DNA from: Paradesertivirga superstes
Lineage (GTDB): Bacteria; Bacteroidota; Bacteroidia; Sphingobacteriales; Sphingobacteriaceae
Assembly (NCBI RefSeq): GCF_037622515.1
Contig: NZ_JBBJCN010000002.1
Span: forward strand, 620,001-684,000
DNA length: 64,000 nucleotides
Direction: 5' to 3'
Shown here: piece by piece, positions 8,015 to 19,127 of the stretch
How positions within the stretch are numbered: the first letter of the stretch is position 1
Layout of the letters: every line of letters starts with the position of its first letter
Program-made: the position numbers and the translations under genes
Notes under the pieces: model-generated
Database searches by the model: none
What the model saw: the letters and a program-made list of their open reading frames with translations, nothing else
What the model was told of the DNA's origin: nothing

Positions 8015-8951
8015 TTATATTCAAACCATCAAGCACAATGATACCCTGTAAAGAAGAAAACTTTTCAGCATCCTGCTTCCACGACCACACCAATGTACCG
8101 TTCGGATCATATTCGAGCACCTGTGTACCGCTGCCGCCGAATTTTGGCCCATGTCCCTGCCAATTGGTTACAACATAATTTCCATTTGCAAGAACCTGAA
8201 AACCAGCGAAAAAATTCGGATTTACATCTGTCGGTCCGGTGATGACTTTGACTTGTTTACCTGCGGCATCATAGAGTTGAAAGTTCTTAGCATAGCCTGT
8301 ACTTGCTATCGTTTGCCCGTTACCCAGGCGCACAGCCTGCCAAACATGAGGCTTGGCCGGCGGACCAGCAACGATGGCCTTCCAGATTATTTCTCCATTT
8401 GCATCGCCCTCAAAAACCAAATCATCGGCTGTAACTAAAAGAGTACCTTTTACTGTTTCGCGAATGCAACGCACATACGTAAATCCCGGGTAAACAACGG
8501 TACGTAAAATGGATCCTTTGTCATTTATCTCGACCAAGACAATACCTTCTTTATTTTGCCAGTTTGCTCCGGCTAATAAAGTATTACCATTCCGTAATCG
8601 TCTCACTGTTTGTGTCCCCGGGAAAGAAGTAATTTCAAAAATTTTATTACCGTTTGAAATTTCACGTTCTTCATACCCATTACCCGTTCCGATAAGAACT
8701 CTGCCCTGTCCTACCAACTGTAGGTCCCTGCCTGCAGGTACTGGAACGAACCAGTTTTGTGCAGGTGATGATAAATTTATATAGCTTAATTGAGACAAAC
8801 CTTCATCTCGCAATAAAAGCTTTCGGTCTTTAGCATAATCGGCCTTTTTCGAAAGGATGGGACTACATGAAGAAATGGTCAGAAATACCAGGCTTAAAAC
8901 AAGCAAAGCATGATTCTTCAACTTTTTGATGGGAATGTTTCTCAAGTTCAT
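7965..8951 (-). CDS. beta-propeller lipoprotein (PQQ-like/WD-type repeats)
   Basis: This is 328 residues from ATG 8951; the frame extends to 9083 with no signal peptide, so the inner Met is preferred. The N-terminus has a lipoprotein signal ending LTISSC (Cys29). The rest is a run of blade-like repeats of about 45 residues with the recurring pattern NGN-x-LLAG or NGQTIAST, then LYDAAGK or EYDPNG, then W. This is typical of propeller proteins that appear near PQQ enzymes and arylsulfotransferases, but no catalytic residues are evident. It is probably anchored in the outer or inner membrane facing the periplasm. Its 3' end is duplicated downstream. Confidence 0.7.
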   Translation of the reverse strand: MNLRNIPIKKLKNHALLVLSLVFLTISSCSPILSKKADYAKDRKLLLRDEGLSQLSYINLSSPAQNWFVPVPAGRDLQLVGQGRVLIGTGNGYEEREISNGNKIFEITSFPGTQTVRRLRNGNTLLAGANWQNKEGIVLVEINDKGSILRTVVYPGFTYVRCIRETVKGTLLVTADDLVFEGDANGEIIWKAIVAGPPAKPHVWQAVRLGNGQTIASTGYAKNFQLYDAAGKQVKVITGPTDVNPNFFAGFQVLANGNYVVTNWQGHGPKFGGSGTQVLEYDPNGTLVWSWKQDAEKFSSLQGIIVLDGLNINKLHVENGKGALEAVK

Positions 8952-9239
8952 AATTGATTTTAGACAAATTAACGGTATAAAGCTCTTATAAATGAATCGG
9001 GTTTTAAAATAATATTTAAATAAAATTATGCGCTTAAATCCCCCTCTCTTATTTTGGTGTAAATTAAACACAAATGGAAGCAAATTTTCATTATACTAAT
9101 CTATAGTGGAGAACATTTATGGTAAACGCGTTATAAAATGGGCTGAAGGCTGAATTCATTAACCTCTGGCCCTATGATTACACTTTTTATGATTCATGGT
9201 TAAGGTTGATTTATTAAGGATTCATTTATATATGAGGAA

Positions 9240-9794
9240 ATGAGAAAAATAACGAGCTTTCAATTTATAACTCTGAATGGATATTATAAAGATATAAACA
9301 ACGGGATAGCCTGGCATAAACACGGCCGGGAAGAAGGTGAATATTCTGCCGAAAGTCTTAAAAGTGATAACATACTTCTTTTCGGACGAACAACTTATGA
9401 AATGATGGCAAGTTTTTGGCCCACTCCTGCGGCGTATGAGGGTTTTCCGGTTGTAGCCGAGGGAATGAATAAAGCTGAAAAAATTGTGTTCTCAAAAACT
9501 ATGCAGAAAGCCAGCTGGAACAACTCGAGAATAATTAGTGGAAATATCACTGATAAAATAAAGAAAATAAAGCAAACTAACGGGAAAAATATGACTCTTC
9601 TGGGAAGCGGCAGTATTCTGACTCAATTTGCCGATGCCCGTTTAATCGACAGATATCAGATCATGATTGACCCTGTTGCAATTGGCAAAGGCGCTTCACT
9701 TTTTGAGGACATGCAGAAACCCTTGGATCTGAATTTAACAGATACCAGAACTTTTAAAAGTGGAGCTATTCTTTTATGTTATGATCCAGCTTAA
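9240..9794 (+). CDS. dihydrofolate reductase-like (RibD C-terminal) protein
   Basis: This 184-residue cytoplasmic protein belongs to the RibD-C/DHFR-like family. It has the N-terminal strand ITSFQFITLNGYYKD, the NADPH-loop-type motif LLFGRTTYEMMASFWP, and the C-terminal GSGSILTQFADARLIDRYQI with DPVAIGKGASLF. Family members are NADPH-dependent reductases of unknown substrate in Bacteroidota. It stands first in a series of small plus-strand genes (to 11904) but is separated from the next by 350 bp. Confidence 0.85.
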   Translation: MRKITSFQFITLNGYYKDINNGIAWHKHGREEGEYSAESLKSDNILLFGRTTYEMMASFWPTPAAYEGFPVVAEGMNKAEKIVFSKTMQKASWNNSRIISGNITDKIKKIKQTNGKNMTLLGSGSILTQFADARLIDRYQIMIDPVAIGKGASLFEDMQKPLDLNLTDTRTFKSGAILLCYDPA

Positions 9795-10144
9795 TTCCGA
9801 TATCCCGATATACGCTCCTTATAAGAAGAGCGGGACTAATAGGAATAGGAAAGAGGGGTTCCGAATATTCGTCGCTAAATTATCTTCAGGTAATCATTAG
9901 CCAATAACTTTCCTTTTTACGTCGTATACATTTATTTGTCGTTAACCACCCCTTTATTTTCGTAATTACCCCCCGTATAAATAATGTATCTGGTATAGAT
10001 TTGTATCAAGATTGAAAAGATGCACAAAAGATCTTAGATGCAGGTATGTGAATTCAAAGAAAGAAACACTCAGAAAATGGCTTAAAAAATTAGTAGAACT
10101 GATGAAAGAAAATTCTGTTAACAAATAATCAGACACATAAAATC
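9795..10144. other. 350-bp intergenic stretch
   Basis: No gene can be supported here. An open frame ends at 10128 with VNSKKETLRKWLKKLVEL from a GTG near 10048; it is lysine-rich, short and unrecognised, so it may be a decayed coding fragment or chance. No terminator or clear promoter element was seen. Confidence 0.4.
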
Positions 10145-10570
10145 ATGGCAAATCTAAATCCCTATTTAAACTTTCCTGGTACAACCGAAGAAGCATTTAA
10201 CTTTTACAAATCTGTTTTAGGCGGTGAATTTTTGACGCTCCAACGTTTCAAAGACACTCCCGAAGGAAATAAAGTTTCTCCTGAAGATGCTGAAAAAATT
10301 ATGCACATAGCTCTACCTATAGGGAATGGAAGTATACTGATGGCTACTGATGCGCTTGAATCCATGGGACAAAAACTAATTGTCGGCGATAACATCTCTT
10401 TGGCTCTTGAAGCCCATAGCATAGAAGAAGCTGAGAATCTGTTTAATGGCCTCTCTGCGGGCGGCAAGGTCACAATGCCCCTTGAAAAGGCTTTTTGGGG
10501 AGCTTATTTTGGTATACTGACCGACAAATTCGGCATACAATGGATGATTAATTTCGACGACAATAAATAG
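10145..10570 (+). CDS. VOC-family protein, PhnB-like
   Basis: This 141-residue protein is of the vicinal-oxygen-chelate fold, PhnB/DUF1801-neighbour type. It has LNFPGTTEEAFNFYKSVLGG at the start (substrate-binding helix after the first strand), MHIALPIG with GSILMATDA in the middle, and WGAYFGILTDKFGIQWMINF at the end, as in the PhnB family sometimes mis-named 3-demethylubiquinone methyltransferase. The enzymatic role is unknown. It is probably a dimeric small-molecule binding or resistance protein. Confidence 0.88.
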   Translation: MANLNPYLNFPGTTEEAFNFYKSVLGGEFLTLQRFKDTPEGNKVSPEDAEKIMHIALPIGNGSILMATDALESMGQKLIVGDNISLALEAHSIEEAENLFNGLSAGGKVTMPLEKAFWGAYFGILTDKFGIQWMINFDDNK

Positions 10571-10704
10571 CGAAAAGTATTAAACTCCCGCCCCTGAGCT
10601 GTTGAGCGGGATATCGAAAACAATTGCAGCTGATCAAACGCTTATAATAAACAGTCCGGGGAAATTCCTATAATTGGAAATATTAAAAAACATATTAATT
10701 CGAA

Positions 10705-11121
10705 ATGAAAAACAACATTCTTTCTTACCACTCCCTAAACACCGATCTTGCTGCACTTTTATTAAGATTTATTCTTGGGGGTTTAATGGCTTATCATGGA
10801 TACACAAAGCTTATAGCTTTCGATCAGATTCTGCCTATGTTCACAGACATCATAGGTATTGGTGCTAAGAATTCATTCATACTTTTAATCTTTGCAGAAT
10901 TGGGTTGTGGATTATTGGTAGTTTTTGGTCTCTTAACACGGCTGGCAGTCATCCCGATTTTCATTTCAATGTTTGTAGCATATTTTGTTGCTCACGGTAA
11001 AGATCCATTTCAAGCAAAAGAATTAGCCTTTGTATTTCTGCTTTTACCAGTGGTAATATTTATACTGGGTGCCGGAAAATACTCTATAGATAAATTGCTG
11101 TTTAGCAAATCGAACATCTGA
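10705..11121 (+). CDS. DoxX-family membrane protein
   Basis: This 138-residue integral membrane protein has four predicted helices (about 15-35, 55-75, 78-98, 112-130). The DoxX/SURF4-like pattern LLRFILGGLMAYHGYTKL and the GxGLLVVFGLLTRLAV segment are characteristic. DoxX proteins are linked to thiosulfate oxidation or redox stress in some organisms, but most are uncharacterised. It follows the PhnB-like gene by 134 bp and precedes the 76-aa gene by 48 bp, so it may be cotranscribed with the latter. Confidence 0.88.
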   Translation: MKNNILSYHSLNTDLAALLLRFILGGLMAYHGYTKLIAFDQILPMFTDIIGIGAKNSFILLIFAELGCGLLVVFGLLTRLAVIPIFISMFVAYFVAHGKDPFQAKELAFVFLLLPVVIFILGAGKYSIDKLLFSKSNI

Positions 11122-11169
11122 TGAGAACGAAGTTCGTTTCTGAAATATTCAATAACTGATTTAGTCTTT

Positions 11170-11400
11170 ATGGTTGAAGTTTTTAAAACTGATGTAAAGG
11201 ATCTGGATCTGGCAACTTTGCTTATTGATCAGATAAAAAAAACATTTGTTGATTATTCAGCCAATTTCGACCTGCAAGATTGTGATAATATTTTGCGGGT
11301 CGAATCTAATACAGAATTAATACAATCTTCCGCCCTGATCGCTTTTTTGAAGGCTTTGGGCTGTTGTGCCGAAATACTTCCGGATGAACCAGCATTGTAA
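11170..11400 (+). CDS. small protein, possibly HMA/ferredoxin-like fold
   Basis: This 76-residue cytoplasmic protein begins MVEVFKTDVKDLDLATLLID, then has NFDLQDCDNILRVES and ends LKALGCCAEILPDE. The strand-helix-strand-strand-helix-strand layout resembles heavy-metal-associated domains, but the usual CxxC metal motif is absent. Proteins of this type with the FDLxDCDxILRV phrase seem common in Bacteroidota; the function is unknown. It is closely linked to DoxX (48 bp). Confidence 0.6.
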   Translation: MVEVFKTDVKDLDLATLLIDQIKKTFVDYSANFDLQDCDNILRVESNTELIQSSALIAFLKALGCCAEILPDEPAL

Positions 11401-11517
11401 TCCGGCCAATTGATTAAGAAAATTAGTGTATAGCTGAGTATTAAGAATTGCACTTCAATGCATCCAATCTTGATACTAGCTACTTAATACCTGATACTGT
11501 TTAATAAGACCAATATT

Positions 11518-11904
11518 ATGTTTAGAAACACAAAAGCATTCAGCGGATTTTCTGTAAACGATATAGAAAAGGCCAGACAATTCTATTCTGAGGTTTTAGG
11601 TCTGGAAGTAATCAACCTGGATATGGGAGTGCTGGAACTGCATATTGCAGGCGGTACAAGGATCATAATTTACCCGAAACCAGATCACAGCCCGGCTAGC
11701 TTTACAATTCTTAACTTTCCCGTTTTAAATATTGAGCAAACAGTTCAGGACCTTAAACTTCGCGGAGTAGTCTTCGAAAGCTATGATGAAGAAAACTTCA
11801 AGACAGATGAAAAAAATATTTTTCGCGGAGGTGGTCCTTTAATAGCCTGGTTCAGAGACCCGGCTGGTAATATTTTATCGGTTCTAGAGGGAAACACTAT
11901 CTGA
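11518..11904 (+). CDS. VOC-family protein (glyoxalase-like)
   Basis: This 128-residue protein contains one glyoxalase/bleomycin-resistance domain: [20 protein letters not shown] at the start, [16 protein letters not shown] in the centre, and the characteristic [14 protein letters not shown] ending with the metal-type Glu. A metal-dependent lyase/dioxygenase or binding role cannot be told apart. It is the last of the small plus-strand genes; long AT-rich DNA follows. Confidence 0.88.
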   Translation: MFRNTKAFSGFSVNDIEKARQFYSEVLGLEVINLDMGVLELHIAGGTRIIIYPKPDHSPASFTILNFPVLNIEQTVQDLKLRGVVFESYDEENFKTDEKNIFRGGGPLIAWFRDPAGNILSVLEGNTI

Positions 11905-12522
11905 TACGAAGTACTCTGTTTATTTATCAGGGGCATAAACCAGCCCCGAAAAACATTGAATAGTCATCCCCTTAGGTGATTCGTTGTTTTGACAAAAGGG
12001 AATCCGATATCAGGCTCCAATCCGCTTGTGGGATCAAAGACGCTCGTATTTCCACTCAGGAAATATTTATTCACAAATCTGCTGCCTGTTTATTACTTTA
12101 AGTTTTTTGTTAAGGTCAATTTTTACTTCTACCTCAAATTTTTAACCTGCATAAGAAACTTTTCCAAAATTCTCGAAAAGACCCAATAAAGACTATTTTT
12201 TTTGTTTCAGTTATTATTTACAAAACATTTTGGCAATACTTTCTGTTTAGTTAATTCCAAATACTGAAAACGACAAATTATGAGTCCGGGTGCACCTCAA
12301 TTAAAATCAATTTGATAGATATTTTAAAAAAAATCAATAATTATGATAATAAATTACACATTTTATTGCAAATATACAAAAACCATTTCCTATCTTTACA
12401 GCACCTAATCACCTGGAAATAATAAGCTTATCGGTTAAAAGCCTTATTTTAATTCAGGAAGCATTACCGGCTTATAAAATTTTAATTATAAACAAAATAT
12501 ATCACCAATTAATTAATCACCC
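11905..12522. other. 618-bp AT-rich intergenic region with probable leader
   Basis: No credible gene lies here; a 66-codon frame at 11989-12189 has no recognisable features. A promoter-like TATCTTTA lies near 12392 with a TTG upstream near 12367. If used, it would give the small gene at 12523 a leader of about 120 bases. Confidence 0.4.
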
Positions 12523-12720
12523 ATGAGAAAGAGCACTACAAAATCAAAAGGAGAATTTTCTGACACAATTAAGTACATCCTGAAAAACCTGCCCGATCCT
12601 AAGGATCATAATGTATCCACAATTAAGGATGAGGTTATTTTAAATGACAAGAAAGTTATTTATCTGGCTCAGAAAATTAAAGGCTCTGATGGATTTTGCT
12701 GGAACATCAATCTTTCCTGA
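12523..12720 (+). CDS. hypothetical small protein, 65 aa
   Basis: This basic small protein starts MRKSTTKSKGEFSDTIKYIL and ends GSDGFCWNINLS. There is no signal peptide or membrane segment and no recognised family. It is supported by an ATG in an otherwise empty AT-rich region, a promoter-like element about 125 bp upstream, and a hairpin plus T run at 12755-12792 after the stop. It may be a conserved small regulatory protein, but the evidence is weak. Confidence 0.4.
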   Translation: MRKSTTKSKGEFSDTIKYILKNLPDPKDHNVSTIKDEVILNDKKVIYLAQKIKGSDGFCWNINLS

Positions 12721-12754
12721 TTCCGATTTTAATTCAATAATATCATTATGTGCT

Positions 12755-12792
12755 TGTGCCCTCAAAGGCACAGTACATGCTTTAATGTATTT
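12755..12792 (+). terminator. possible terminator after the 65-aa gene
   Basis: TGTGCC and GGCACA form a 6-bp stem around CTCAAA. A second small stem (TACAT with ATGTA) follows and leads into a run of T. Confidence 0.4.
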
Positions 12793-12848
12793 TTTAATCA
12801 TACCTTCCTATTTTAGTACACTTATTTACCTGGCACTGGTTTCTATGT

Positions 12849-12856
12849 TATCTTTG
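12849..12856 (+). promoter_or_regulatory. Bacteroidota -7 element for yjbQ
   Basis: TATCTTTG matches the TAnnTTTG consensus exactly and lies 11 bases before the yjbQ ATG, so the transcript would have a very short leader. Confidence 0.55.
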
Positions 12857-12867
12857 AAATCAATAGC

Positions 12868-13290
12868 ATGAAAATATTTCAGCAAGCACTTAAACTTTCG
12901 GAAAGAAAAAGAGGCTTTCATCTTATCACCACTGAAGTAGCAGATGCTCTCCGGGAAATCAGAGAATTAAAATCCGGAATCTGCCAGGTATTTATACAAC
13001 ACACCTCTGCTTCACTAAGCATCAACGAAAATGCCGACCCGACAGTAAGAGAAGATTTTGAGATGTTTTTCAGTAAAACAGTTCCTGAAAATGACCCGGA
13101 TTACCTTCATGATTATGAAGGTTCTGACGACATGCCGGCGCATATAAAATCATCTTTGCTGGGAAGTTCCGTAATGATTCCTATCCGTAATGGCAAATTA
13201 GCTTTGGGCACATGGCAAGGCATTTATTTATGCGAGCACCGTAATTATGGAGGGCCCAGAAACCTTATAATTACTGCCTGGGGTGAATAA
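12868..13290 (+). CDS. yjbQ: YjbQ family (UPF0047) protein
   Basis: This 140-residue protein is of the YjbQ/UPF0047 family. It has CQVFIQHTSASLSINENADP in the first half and the metal-site region DMPAHIKSSLLG, with the C-terminal GTWQGIYLCEHRNYGGPR. Members have thiamin-phosphate synthase side activity in vitro; the cellular role is not settled. The family signature is very strong and the length is normal. Confidence 0.93.
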   Translation: MKIFQQALKLSERKRGFHLITTEVADALREIRELKSGICQVFIQHTSASLSINENADPTVREDFEMFFSKTVPENDPDYLHDYEGSDDMPAHIKSSLLGSSVMIPIRNGKLALGTWQGIYLCEHRNYGGPRNLIITAWGE

Positions 13291-13408
13291 CACGCCTTTA
13301 AAATTTTAGCATAAACAGCTTCCATAAAAACAAAATTTCGTCATGTTTGAATTGATTTCAAACTCTTTATTTGGGATTTGTTAATATTGGCGGTTAAACA
13401 ATCGCCTG

Positions 13409-14635
13409 ATGAATCCGAAAGAGAAAATAATTTTATTATTGCTGGCCGCTGTAAATTTCACCCACATTCTGGACTTTATGATCATGATGCCATTAGGAAA
13501 TTACCTGATGCCATATTTTGATATATCCTCACAACAATTTTCTATGCTCGTGGCGGCCTATACATTCAGCGCCGGAATTTCCGGTTTTCTGGCAGCGTTT
13601 TTTGTAGATAAATTCGATCGAAAAAAAGTACTGTTAACAGGATTTTCAGGTTTTTTATTAGGAACACTGTTTTGCGCCTTCTCACCTTCCTACAGTATAT
13701 TATTAGGCTCCAGAATCGTCGCCGGTATATTTGGCGGATTAATTGGCGCACAGGTTTTATCTATAGTGGCCGATTTAATTCCTTATGAACGAAGAGGGGC
13801 TGCGATGGGTATAATTATGGCTGCGTTCTCTTTAGCCTCTGTATTTGGTGTCCCATTTTCATTATATCTGGCCAATATTTTTAACTGGCATGGGCCTTTT
13901 TATTTTGTAGCGGGAATCGGCACTCTGCTTATTCCCTTCCTCATTCGTTATTTACCAAGAATCGATGCACATACAAATACAGAAGCGAGGGTCAATCCAT
14001 TAGTTCTATTAAAAGATATCGGTAAAGACAAAAACCAATTATTGGCTCTTGCGCTTTCTGCAACAATTATGCTCGGCCATTTTCTTATTATACCTTTTCT
14101 TAATCCGTTTATGGAGTTTAATATGGGTTTTAGTAAAGTACAAACCCCTATGATCTATATGGTTGGAGGAGCTCTCACTTTAGGCACATCTCCCCTGCTG
14201 GGTAAGCTGGCCGACAAAATCGGGAAACATCGCCTCTTTGTGACCATGGCGATTATTGCCGTATTTCCAATAGCTTTGATTACCAATCTGCCGCCATTTC
14301 CATTTTATCTGGTACTTGCAGTTACAGGGTTCTGGTTTGTGGTTTCCTCGGGCAGAATGATTCCGGCCCAGGCAATGATCAGTAATGTTGTTGCAAGCGA
14401 ACGCCGCGGAAGTTTTATGAGCATTAATTCATCTGTTCAGCAAATTTTTGTTGGAATTGCTTCAGTAATGGCCGGATTAATTGTAATTAAAACACCCACC
14501 AATGCGATACTCCATTACGAAATTACGGGTTATATCAGCATCATAATCACCTTACTGAGCATTTTTTTTGTGTCCCGATTGAATACCAGACTTAAACAAA
14601 AGAATGCTATTGAATTAGCGAAACAACCATCTTAA
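13409..14635 (+). CDS. MFS transporter (DHA1-type)
   Basis: This 408-residue inner-membrane transporter has 12 predicted helices. The N-terminus MNPKEKIILLLLAAVNFTHI begins helix 1. The loop 2-3 motif DKFDRKKVLL matches the MFS motif A region, and ERRGAAMG and ERRGSFMS mark the cytoplasmic ends of the two halves. It looks like drug/metabolite exporters of the DHA1/AraJ group. The substrate cannot be told, and no regulator or partner lies next to it. Confidence 0.88.
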   Translation: MNPKEKIILLLLAAVNFTHILDFMIMMPLGNYLMPYFDISSQQFSMLVAAYTFSAGISGFLAAFFVDKFDRKKVLLTGFSGFLLGTLFCAFSPSYSILLGSRIVAGIFGGLIGAQVLSIVADLIPYERRGAAMGIIMAAFSLASVFGVPFSLYLANIFNWHGPFYFVAGIGTLLIPFLIRYLPRIDAHTNTEARVNPLVLLKDIGKDKNQLLALALSATIMLGHFLIIPFLNPFMEFNMGFSKVQTPMIYMVGGALTLGTSPLLGKLADKIGKHRLFVTMAIIAVFPIALITNLPPFPFYLVLAVTGFWFVVSSGRMIPAQAMISNVVASERRGSFMSINSSVQQIFVGIASVMAGLIVIKTPTNAILHYEITGYISIIITLLSIFFVSRLNTRLKQKNAIELAKQPS

Positions 14636-14849
14636 ATGGCATAGCCTGTAAAGATTTAACCACGAAAGGTAGTGATTGCCAAACAATCTTGTTTAAATAA
14701 CATTTATAGTAAGAGCATAATTACTTTCCATGGAACTATATAAATAGAAGAGATTTATAAATCCATTGAAAAACCGTTAAGAATTTTGGATCTAAGAAGC
14801 ATTGCATCGCATGCTGATATATGCTATTGGAGACACTTTATTAATTTGG

Positions 14850-15215
14850 ATGAAAAGAAAAAAAGCTATTATTATTGACGATGATGTTTCATGCCTCGAT
14901 GTAATGCAATTTGTTGTCGAAGACCTTGGTTTAGAACCTTTTACTTTTACAACATGGAAATCAGACACTATACAGGAGATAATTGATATTGCACCTGATA
15001 TTATTATTCTGGATGAGTGGTTAATTGGAGTAAAAGGTAGTGAACTGTGTATTATATTAAAATCGGTGAACCAGTTAAGAAGAATACCGGTGATACTTGT
15101 TTCTGGCACAGATGGATTAGCAGAAATCGCAAGAAGATCCTGTGCTGACGGGTTTATCGAAAAACCTTTTGACATAAGTGATCTTGAAAAAATGATTCTG
15201 GGTATCCAGAACTGA
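14850..15215 (+). CDS. single-domain response regulator
   Basis: This 121-residue CheY-like receiver starts at ATG 14850 (MKRKKAIIIDDD); upstream TTG/ATG codons at 14802 and 14811 would add a tail that does not fit the fold. The acidic pocket is DDD, the phospho-acceptor Asp lies in IIILDEWL, and the switch region is PVILVSG with the conserved Lys in FIEKPFD. There is no output domain, so it acts by protein contact. No histidine kinase is adjacent. Confidence 0.88.
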   Translation: MKRKKAIIIDDDVSCLDVMQFVVEDLGLEPFTFTTWKSDTIQEIIDIAPDIIILDEWLIGVKGSELCIILKSVNQLRRIPVILVSGTDGLAEIARRSCADGFIEKPFDISDLEKMILGIQN

Positions 15216-15337
15216 AAGACTATTAAACACCCCTTATAGTTATTCAGGATACTCGAATTCGGCAAAAACTTTCTTTTGTCATGATATTTCCATCTAAAAA
15301 TAATTCTTTCGCTGCATCTATCAAATCCTGCTGATAA

Positions 15338-16996
<1,659 letters not shown>

Positions 16997-17002
16997 AATT
17001 TG

Positions 17003-17037
17003 ATTAACCAGATAATCTAAAGGGTTATCTGGTTAAT
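17003..17037. terminator. bidirectional hairpin between convergent genes
   Basis: ATTAACCAGATAA and TTATCTGGTTAAT form a perfect 13-bp stem with a 9-base loop, 7 bases after the ABC-F stop. The T runs are short, so it may be weak on either strand. Confidence 0.65.
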
Positions 17038-17087
17038 TCCATGTTCATCTGCCGCAAAATGTCTGCGCTTTTCGCAACGTTCACACC

Positions 17088-17855
17088 TCAATTCTTCAGA
17101 AAAACATCGTAAGCAAACCTCAATATCGTTCCGAATACTACTACTAAAAAAAACAACCTTATAAATTTATTTCCTTTTAGTAGTGCGAGGCGGGTTCCGA
17201 GGTAAGAACCACATAGATTAAATACTGCCATTGGAATAGCATATTGATACAATATGTGTCCTGTACCGGCAAAGTAAATAAGGGCGGCCAGATTGGTGGC
17301 CACATTTACATATTTTGCATGAGCGCTGGCGTGCAGGAAATCGTTCCCTAAGACGGCAATAAAAACGAGGATTAAAAACGTCCCCGTTCCCGGTCCAATT
17401 AATCCGTCGTAAAATCCTATTGTAAAACCAGAGATTATTCCAAGAAACAGCTGTTTCAAATGGGAATAATTAGTGTCTTTCTTTAGTCCAAAGTTCTTAC
17501 TCCAATAGGTATAACTAGCTACAGCCACCAGCAACACCAGTATTACAGACTTTATTTGGGTACTGCTTATTATTGTTATTGCGAAGGCTCCCAGAACAGC
17601 GCCCAAAAATGCGGCTGGTAGAATGGCAGATAGAAGTTTCCAGTTAATATCTACATTTCTTGAATACTTATAACCAGCAAAAGCGGTACCTGTTATAGAC
17701 GGAATTTTAGTAGTGCCAAACAAAGTAGCTACAGGATACTGCGGAAGAATAATCAGCATAGCCGGTGTTTGAAGCAAACCACCGCCTCCTACAATTGAAT
17801 CAATAAATCCCGCAAAGAATGACACAAAACAAAGAAGTAATAATTCGACACTCAT
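17088..17855 (-). CDS. TSUP-family permease (TauE/SafE-like)
   Basis: This 255-residue integral membrane protein has about eight helices. The start holds the family's paired motif GFIDSIVGGGGLLQTPAML, and the inverted half carries GFYDGLIGPGTGTFL. TSUP proteins move sulfite, sulfonates or other organic anions. A second TSUP protein is encoded at 52405-53136 within the molybdenum-cofactor operon, so the two may have different substrates. It is convergent with the ABC-F gene. Confidence 0.88.
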   Translation of the reverse strand: MSVELLLLCFVSFFAGFIDSIVGGGGLLQTPAMLIILPQYPVATLFGTTKIPSITGTAFAGYKYSRNVDINWKLLSAILPAAFLGAVLGAFAITIISSTQIKSVILVLLVAVASYTYWSKNFGLKKDTNYSHLKQLFLGIISGFTIGFYDGLIGPGTGTFLILVFIAVLGNDFLHASAHAKYVNVATNLAALIYFAGTGHILYQYAIPMAVFNLCGSYLGTRLALLKGNKFIRLFFLVVVFGTILRFAYDVFLKN

Positions 17856-18017
17856 AGAAATCCAGATTACATCAAAAATAACATCAATAGTTGTTTTGGT
17901 AACATTTTACATATTAATTCAGTATTAAGCTAAATGCGATTATAATTTTTCTTTAATTAGTTTATAATAAACAAAATTCAGGTTTCAATCCGTTAAAGGC
18001 TCAAAAAAATTAAATAG

Positions 18018-18419
18018 ATGGATATAAAGGAATTTAGCTTAGGTAACCTCATTAAAATCAGCCCCAGAGAAAACGAAGAGGGCGTTATATTTCTTACAGA
18101 TATTCAACATGCCAGCATTATTGGTGAGATGCTCGTACCAAGACGAGGTTATCATTTCAGGATAAAATTTGATGAAATGTTACCTCTTGAACTTTCCGAA
18201 AAGTGGCTAGAATTCTTGGGGTTTAACAAAAGCGCCGGGGAGAATGAGATCTGGACAGACTCAAAAAACTTCGTTCGGTTTAAATTATCAAATTTCGAAA
18301 GCGGTTTTTTGGAAGACAACAAAATCGCCGTCGTAATTGATTCCATCCATCAATTACAGAATGTATATTTTACCCTTACAGGTGAAGATTTAAAGGCTGA
18401 GCCTTTAAACTCGAATTAA
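18018..18419 (+). CDS. conserved hypothetical protein, 133 aa
   Basis: This is a soluble 133-residue protein: MDIKEFSLGNLIKIS at the start, ELSEKWLEFLGFNK in the middle, and IHQLQNVYFTLTGEDL at the C-terminus. The last phrase recurs in small Bacteroidota and phage-associated proteins of unknown function. The stop lies two bases from the stop of the convergent GNAT gene. Confidence 0.65.
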   Translation: MDIKEFSLGNLIKISPRENEEGVIFLTDIQHASIIGEMLVPRRGYHFRIKFDEMLPLELSEKWLEFLGFNKSAGENEIWTDSKNFVRFKLSNFESGFLEDNKIAVVIDSIHQLQNVYFTLTGEDLKAEPLNSN

Positions 18420-18421
18420 AA

Positions 18422-18979
18422 CTAAAATTGAAGATCCTTCTTCATGATCCAGTCAACATGCGTTTCCTCACCGAAAATAAAAATTTTTGATCCGCATTTT
18501 TTAAAGCCCCATTTAGTGTAAAAATCAATCGCTTGCTCATTTTCGTTCCATAAGGATAGCCATAAAATTTCTTTTTCCTTTAGTCTGGCCTCCGAAATGC
18601 ATTCTTTCATTAAAGCATTCCCGACACCTGTTCCCTTAAAGGTACTATCAACGTATAATCGGGATAGCTCCATGCCTCTCAGAACCGAATTTATCTCAGG
18701 AGGATTTTGCGCTTCACGGATCACACCATAACCGAGAAGGACACCGGTTCTGTACGCAAGAAGTATGGTAATATGTCTTCGGCTTACTTCAGACACCAAG
18801 TCATTTACTGAGAAGTGAAGTTGTAAAAACTTTTCGATATTTCTTTTTTTGTTATGCGATCCATAACTTTCTAAAAATGTCTTCCTGCTGAAATAAGCAA
18901 TCATAGCAGCATCTTCAGGCTCACCCTCACGGATAGTTATCTCATCGTCTTTCTTAGACACCAAACTTTCTATATTCAA
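18422..18979 (-). CDS. GNAT-family N-acetyltransferase
   Basis: This 185-residue acetyltransferase probably starts at TTG 18979; no better start fits, since the fold begins at about ITIREGEPEDA. The acetyl-CoA loop is STFKGTGVGNALM (the usual RGxGxG is altered to KGTGVG), followed by the C-terminal NEQAIDFYTKWGFKKCG motif. The acceptor substrate is unknown. Confidence 0.85.
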   Translation of the reverse strand: MNIESLVSKKDDEITIREGEPEDAAMIAYFSRKTFLESYGSHNKKRNIEKFLQLHFSVNDLVSEVSRRHITILLAYRTGVLLGYGVIREAQNPPEINSVLRGMELSRLYVDSTFKGTGVGNALMKECISEARLKEKEILWLSLWNENEQAIDFYTKWGFKKCGSKIFIFGEETHVDWIMKKDLQF

Positions 18980-19127
18980 GATCTCTACTACGGTAAAATA
19001 ATATAATAGTTAGGATAAATATTATATTATAATCTAAACTATTTCAATATACCGATTATACATTAAAAAGAAAACCTATAACCTGAAACCCAACATACTC
19101 GCATAATCTACTATAGTGCAAATGATA

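Noticed and set aside
7733..8041. 102-codon frame through the hairpin repeat
   Set aside because: It covers the duplicated hairpins and the antisense of the lipoprotein gene end; repeated peptide content shows it is a repeat artefact.
10048..10128. Short lysine-rich frame upstream of the PhnB-like gene
   Set aside because: Only 26 codons with a GTG start and no family; could be decayed coding DNA but cannot be supported as a gene.
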